Shown: positions 61,823 to 64,000 of the stretch, one piece after another | Position numbering within the stretch: the first letter of the stretch is position 1 | Layout: each line of letters opens with the position of its first letter | NCBI GenBank assembly: GCA_018266075.1 | Contig: JAFEBB010000003.1 | Span: forward strand, 1-64,000 | DNA: 64,000 nt | Direction of reading: 5' to 3' | Origin: Deltaproteobacteria bacterium | Lineage (GTDB): Bacteria > Myxococcota > Myxococcia > Myxococcales > SZAS-1 | The notes under the pieces: model-generated | Seen by the model: only the letters and a program-made list of their open reading frames with translations | The model's database searches: none | Told to the model about the DNA's origin: nothing | Position numbers and translations under genes: made by a program

Positions 61823-62790
61823 TACTCTTCGTGAAACGCGACTCGGTTTCGGCCGGCCTTCTTCGCGCGATAGAGGGCGTCATCCGCGGCGCGGAGCAGG
61901 CTCTCGTGGTCCTCGAGCTGGCGCGCCGGGTACCACGCGAGCCCGACCGAGCAGGTCACGCCCAGCGGCTCTTGATCCGCAATCTCCACCGGCGCGCCGG
62001 CCACCGCCGCGCGGATCCGCTCGCCCGCGCGCCGTCCCTCTTCCGGGCCCGTCTCCGGCAAGAGGGCGATGATCTCCTCGCCGCCGTAGCGCGCCACCAG
62101 ATCCACGTCGCGCAACGTGGTGCGCACGCGCGCGGCGATTTCTTTCAGGACCTTGTCGCCGGCCGGGTGACCGCGGGTGTCGTTCACCTGCTTGAAGTGA
62201 TCGAGGTCGATCATCATCAGCGCCAGCGGCGAGCGGTAGCGCTTGCTGCGCGAGAACTCCGCGTGGAAGCGCTCCTCGAAGTAGCGCCGGTTGAAGAGCT
62301 GGGTGAGCGGATCCAGCCGGCTGAGCATGGTGAGCTCGTTGGCCTGCCGCTGCAGCGTGGTCTGCGCCTGCTCCAGCTCGCGCACCTTGTTGGCCAGCTC
62401 GTCCTGCAGCGCCTTGAGGCGCAGCATGCTCTTCACCCGCGCCGCGAGCTCCGCCGTCTCGATGGGCTTCACCAGGTAGTCGTCGGCGCCGAGCTCCAAA
62501 CCCTCGACCTTGCCGCTGCCCGCGCGCGCGGTCATGAGGATCACCGGGATGAAGCCGAAGCCGTTCTGGCCGGAGTTGGCCTTGATGATCCGGCAGGTCT
62601 CCACGCCGCCCAGGCCGGGCATCTCCACGTCCATGAGCACGAGGTCCGGGCGCTCGTCGCGGAGCTTCACCAGGGCGCTGCGGCCGTCGTGGGCCTCGAC
62701 GAAGTTGTAGGGGCCGTTCGAGAGCCCCTCGCGCAGGAGCGTGAGGCTCGCGGGATCGTCGTCGACCAGCAGGAGCTTGCGCTGCGTCAC
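61822..62790 (-). CDS. Response regulator-diguanylate cyclase (REC-GGDEF)
   Basis: This is a 322-residue two-component output protein that makes c-di-GMP. The receiver domain (1-125) has the acidic pocket VDDDP, phospho-acceptor Asp54 (LVLMDVEMPG) and Lys in LVKPIE. A coiled-coil linker (LANKVRELEQAQTTLQRQANEL) leads to a GGDEF domain (about 160-320). The active-site motif is GGEEI, with Ile in place of Phe; the inhibitory RxxD (RDVD) lies five residues before it. The GTG start at 62790 has GGAG 6 nt upstream. The cognate kinase is not adjacent. Confidence 0.9.
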   Translation of the reverse strand: MTQRKLLLVDDDPASLTLLREGLSNGPYNFVEAHDGRSALVKLRDERPDLVLMDVEMPGLGGVETCRIIKANSGQNGFGFIPVILMTARAGSGKVEGLELGADDYLVKPIETAELAARVKSMLRLKALQDELANKVRELEQAQTTLQRQANELTMLSRLDPLTQLFNRRYFEERFHAEFSRSKRYRSPLALMMIDLDHFKQVNDTRGHPAGDKVLKEIAARVRTTLRDVDLVARYGGEEIIALLPETGPEEGRRAGERIRAAVAGAPVEIADQEPLGVTCSVGLAWYPARQLEDHESLLRAADDALYRAKKAGRNRVAFHEE

Positions 62791-62886
62791 CAGATCTCCC
62801 GACCCACCATCGGGCGCCACGGTTAAGTATCGCGCGCCCTCGACGCTTTGTCGCAAGGGGGCCTGGTTCCCCAGCGTCAACGGCCG

Positions 62887-63615
62887 TTAGCGCTCGAAGA
62901 TGCGCCGCAGGTAGCGCTCGCGATCCAACAGGAAGTCGCGGGTGAGCGCGAAGTGCTCGGTCTGCTCGTACTCCACCTGCTCGATCCCCCGCTCGGAGAG
63001 CGAGTAGAGGAGCGCGCCCGGGTAGGCCATCAGGATCGGCGAGTGGGTGGCGATGATGAACTGCGAGCGCGCTTGAACCAGCGCGTGGATCCGCGCGAGC
63101 AGCGCGAGTTGGCGCTGGGGTGAGAGCGCGGCCTCGGGCTCGTCGAAGATGTAGAGGCCGTTGGGGCCGAGGCGGTGGTTGGCCATGGCCATGAACGATT
63201 CGCCGTGTGACTGCTCGTGCAGTGATTTCCCACCGTAGCTTCGCGTAGCCAGGTAGCCGTCCACCGCGGTGGCCACGTTGTAGAAGCTCTCGGCGCGGAG
63301 AAAGAAATCCGTCCGTGGTCGCTTGTACCCGCGCACCAGTCTCAGCGCGGTGTGCAACGAAGACTGCGACTCGCGCGTGGCGAAATGCATGTTGCGGCTC
63401 CCGCCCTCGGGGTTCATACCCGCCGCGACGGCGATCGCTTCGATCAGCGTCGACTTCCCGCTGCCGTTCTCGCCGATGAAGAACGTGATGTGCGGATCGA
63501 GCTTGAGCTTGTCGAGCTTGCGCAACGCCGGCAGCGAGAACGGGTACGCGTTCGGATCCGCGATGCGCTCTCGCAGCAGCTCGATGTGGCGGATGAAGAC
63601 GGGGGAGGGAGCCAA
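62887..63615 (-). CDS. Predicted AAA/ABC-like ATPase
   Basis: This is a 242-residue small ATPase. Walker A GENGSGKST (about 48-56), ABC-like Walker B YIFDEPEAALSP, switch His in ATHSPIL. It matches the single-domain 'predicted ATPase' family (COG3910-like), not a transporter subunit; no membrane gene is nearby. TTG 63615 is the only start that keeps the N-terminal strand and has a weak AGG upstream. The role is unknown; relatives occur alone or in defence-type operons, but no partner is visible here. Confidence 0.78.
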   Translation of the reverse strand: MAPSPVFIRHIELLRERIADPNAYPFSLPALRKLDKLKLDPHITFFIGENGSGKSTLIEAIAVAAGMNPEGGSRNMHFATRESQSSLHTALRLVRGYKRPRTDFFLRAESFYNVATAVDGYLATRSYGGKSLHEQSHGESFMAMANHRLGPNGLYIFDEPEAALSPQRQLALLARIHALVQARSQFIIATHSPILMAYPGALLYSLSERGIEQVEYEQTEHFALTRDFLLDRERYLRRIFER

Positions 63616-63704
63616 AGTAGTTGGAGCCTAGATTCTCACCCTGTCACGAGCCGTGAAATCCGCGTTCAGCGCGTTAGTCTAAACAGGCTTGAAGTGGGGG
63701 AATC

Positions 63705-64000
63705 ATGTCGCGTCCGGCAATCTTCGCGGAGCTCGAGCTCGACGCTGCGCTCGCGCAAGCCGCCTCGGAGAAGAAGCTGCTGCTCGTCGATGCCACCGCG
63801 AGCTGGTGCGGGCCGTGCAAGACGATGGATCGCACCACCTGGGTGGATCCGGCGGTGATCGATGCGCTGCGCGAGAAGGCGCTGGCGATCCAGATCGACG
63901 TCGATGCCAAGGCCGACGTCGCCAAGAAGCTCAACATCATGGCCATGCCCACCGTGATCGCGTTTCGCGACGGTGCGGAGATCGATCGCGTCGTGGGGTT
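63705..64000 (+). CDS. Thioredoxin-like protein (3' end outside window)
   Basis: 98 codons are visible. ATG 63705 follows GGGGGA. The thioredoxin active site is ASWCGPCKTMD (about 33-43); a cis-Pro loop occurs in IMAMPTVIAFRDG. No signal peptide precedes it, so it is probably cytoplasmic, with an N-terminal helix AELELDAALAQAASEKK like that of DsbD-type or thiol-fold proteins. It is divergent from the ATPase gene. The remaining C-terminus is not seen. Confidence 0.82.
   Translation, partial: MSRPAIFAELELDAALAQAASEKKLLLVDATASWCGPCKTMDRTTWVDPAVIDALREKALAIQIDVDAKADVAKKLNIMAMPTVIAFRDGAEIDRVVG

Noticed and set aside
62887-63615. Small ATPase considered as part of a phage-defence system
   Set aside because: No nuclease, toxin or other effector gene is adjacent, and the family is widespread as a lone gene.

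Overview
The window is G+C-rich, densely packed bacterial chromosome, most likely from a myxobacterium-like member of the Myxococcota (Deltaproteobacteria in the older sense). That inference rests on gene content: two membrane-anchored Ser/Thr protein kinases, an MJ0042-type zinc-ribbon protein with a long low-complexity middle, a PilZ-like/Hsp70 fusion, Cys-rich and TSP3-repeat surface lipoproteins, DUF2330, DUF4476 and DUF4398 proteins, a cluster of three parvulins, and a split F0 ATP synthase cluster. No rRNA, tRNA, CRISPR array, transposase or prophage gene was found.

Layout. 1-4.9 kb: tandem DUF2330 secreted proteins, a zinc-ribbon protein with nine DPF motifs, a PHA-type regulator and moaC. 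4.9-11 kb: trxB, a cNMP-binding protein, radC-DUF3006-recQ (translationally coupled or closely spaced) and a GAF protein. 11-15.2 kb: hydrolase, DUF4398-OmpA envelope operon, and a kinase with a DWG motif. 15.2-17.9 kb: F0 genes only (atpZ, atpI-like, atpB, atpE, atpF), closed by a strong terminator. 18-24.6 kb: DUF4476, ychF, pdxA and three SurA/PpiC-type chaperones in one operon. 24.7-29.1 kb: a same-strand cluster of envelope protein, ECF sigma factor, FecR-like/TPR protein and Cys-rich lipoprotein.

29.1-37 kb: a LysR regulator, a 1043-residue chemoreceptor fused to a family 5 ABC substrate-binding domain, and a coupled TPR / periplasmic-binding lipoprotein / esterase operon. 36.6-42.6 kb: an MBOAT plus SGNH acetylation pair, then TlpA-like, mpl, DUF2059 and GT2 genes (cell wall). 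42.7-47 kb: zinc-ribbon kinase and the PilZ-like/Hsp70 fusion. 47-53.8 kb: GerW-like protein, a frameshifted outer-membrane protein, two sulfatases, their formylglycine-generating enzyme, and a zincin protease. 53.8-64 kb: hydrolase-alaS, a PAS/adenylate cyclase, a 21-bp x 8 direct-repeat array in front of an HTH gene coupled to a TPR membrane protein, a lipoprotein, a GGDEF response regulator, an ATPase and a partial thioredoxin.

The most unusual items are the MCP/SBP_bac_5 fusion, the 21-bp repeat array with palindromic cores upstream of the HTH-TPR pair, the PilZ-like/Hsp70 fusion, and a family of heptanucleotide arrays. The clearest heptanucleotide arrays are at five sites (two arranged as inverted repeats between genes, one as a direct intergenic array, two inside genes), with a weaker sixth. 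Start codons were chosen from ribosome-binding sites and family lengths; several are GTG or TTG, and adjacent genes often overlap as ATGA, GTGA or TGATG.
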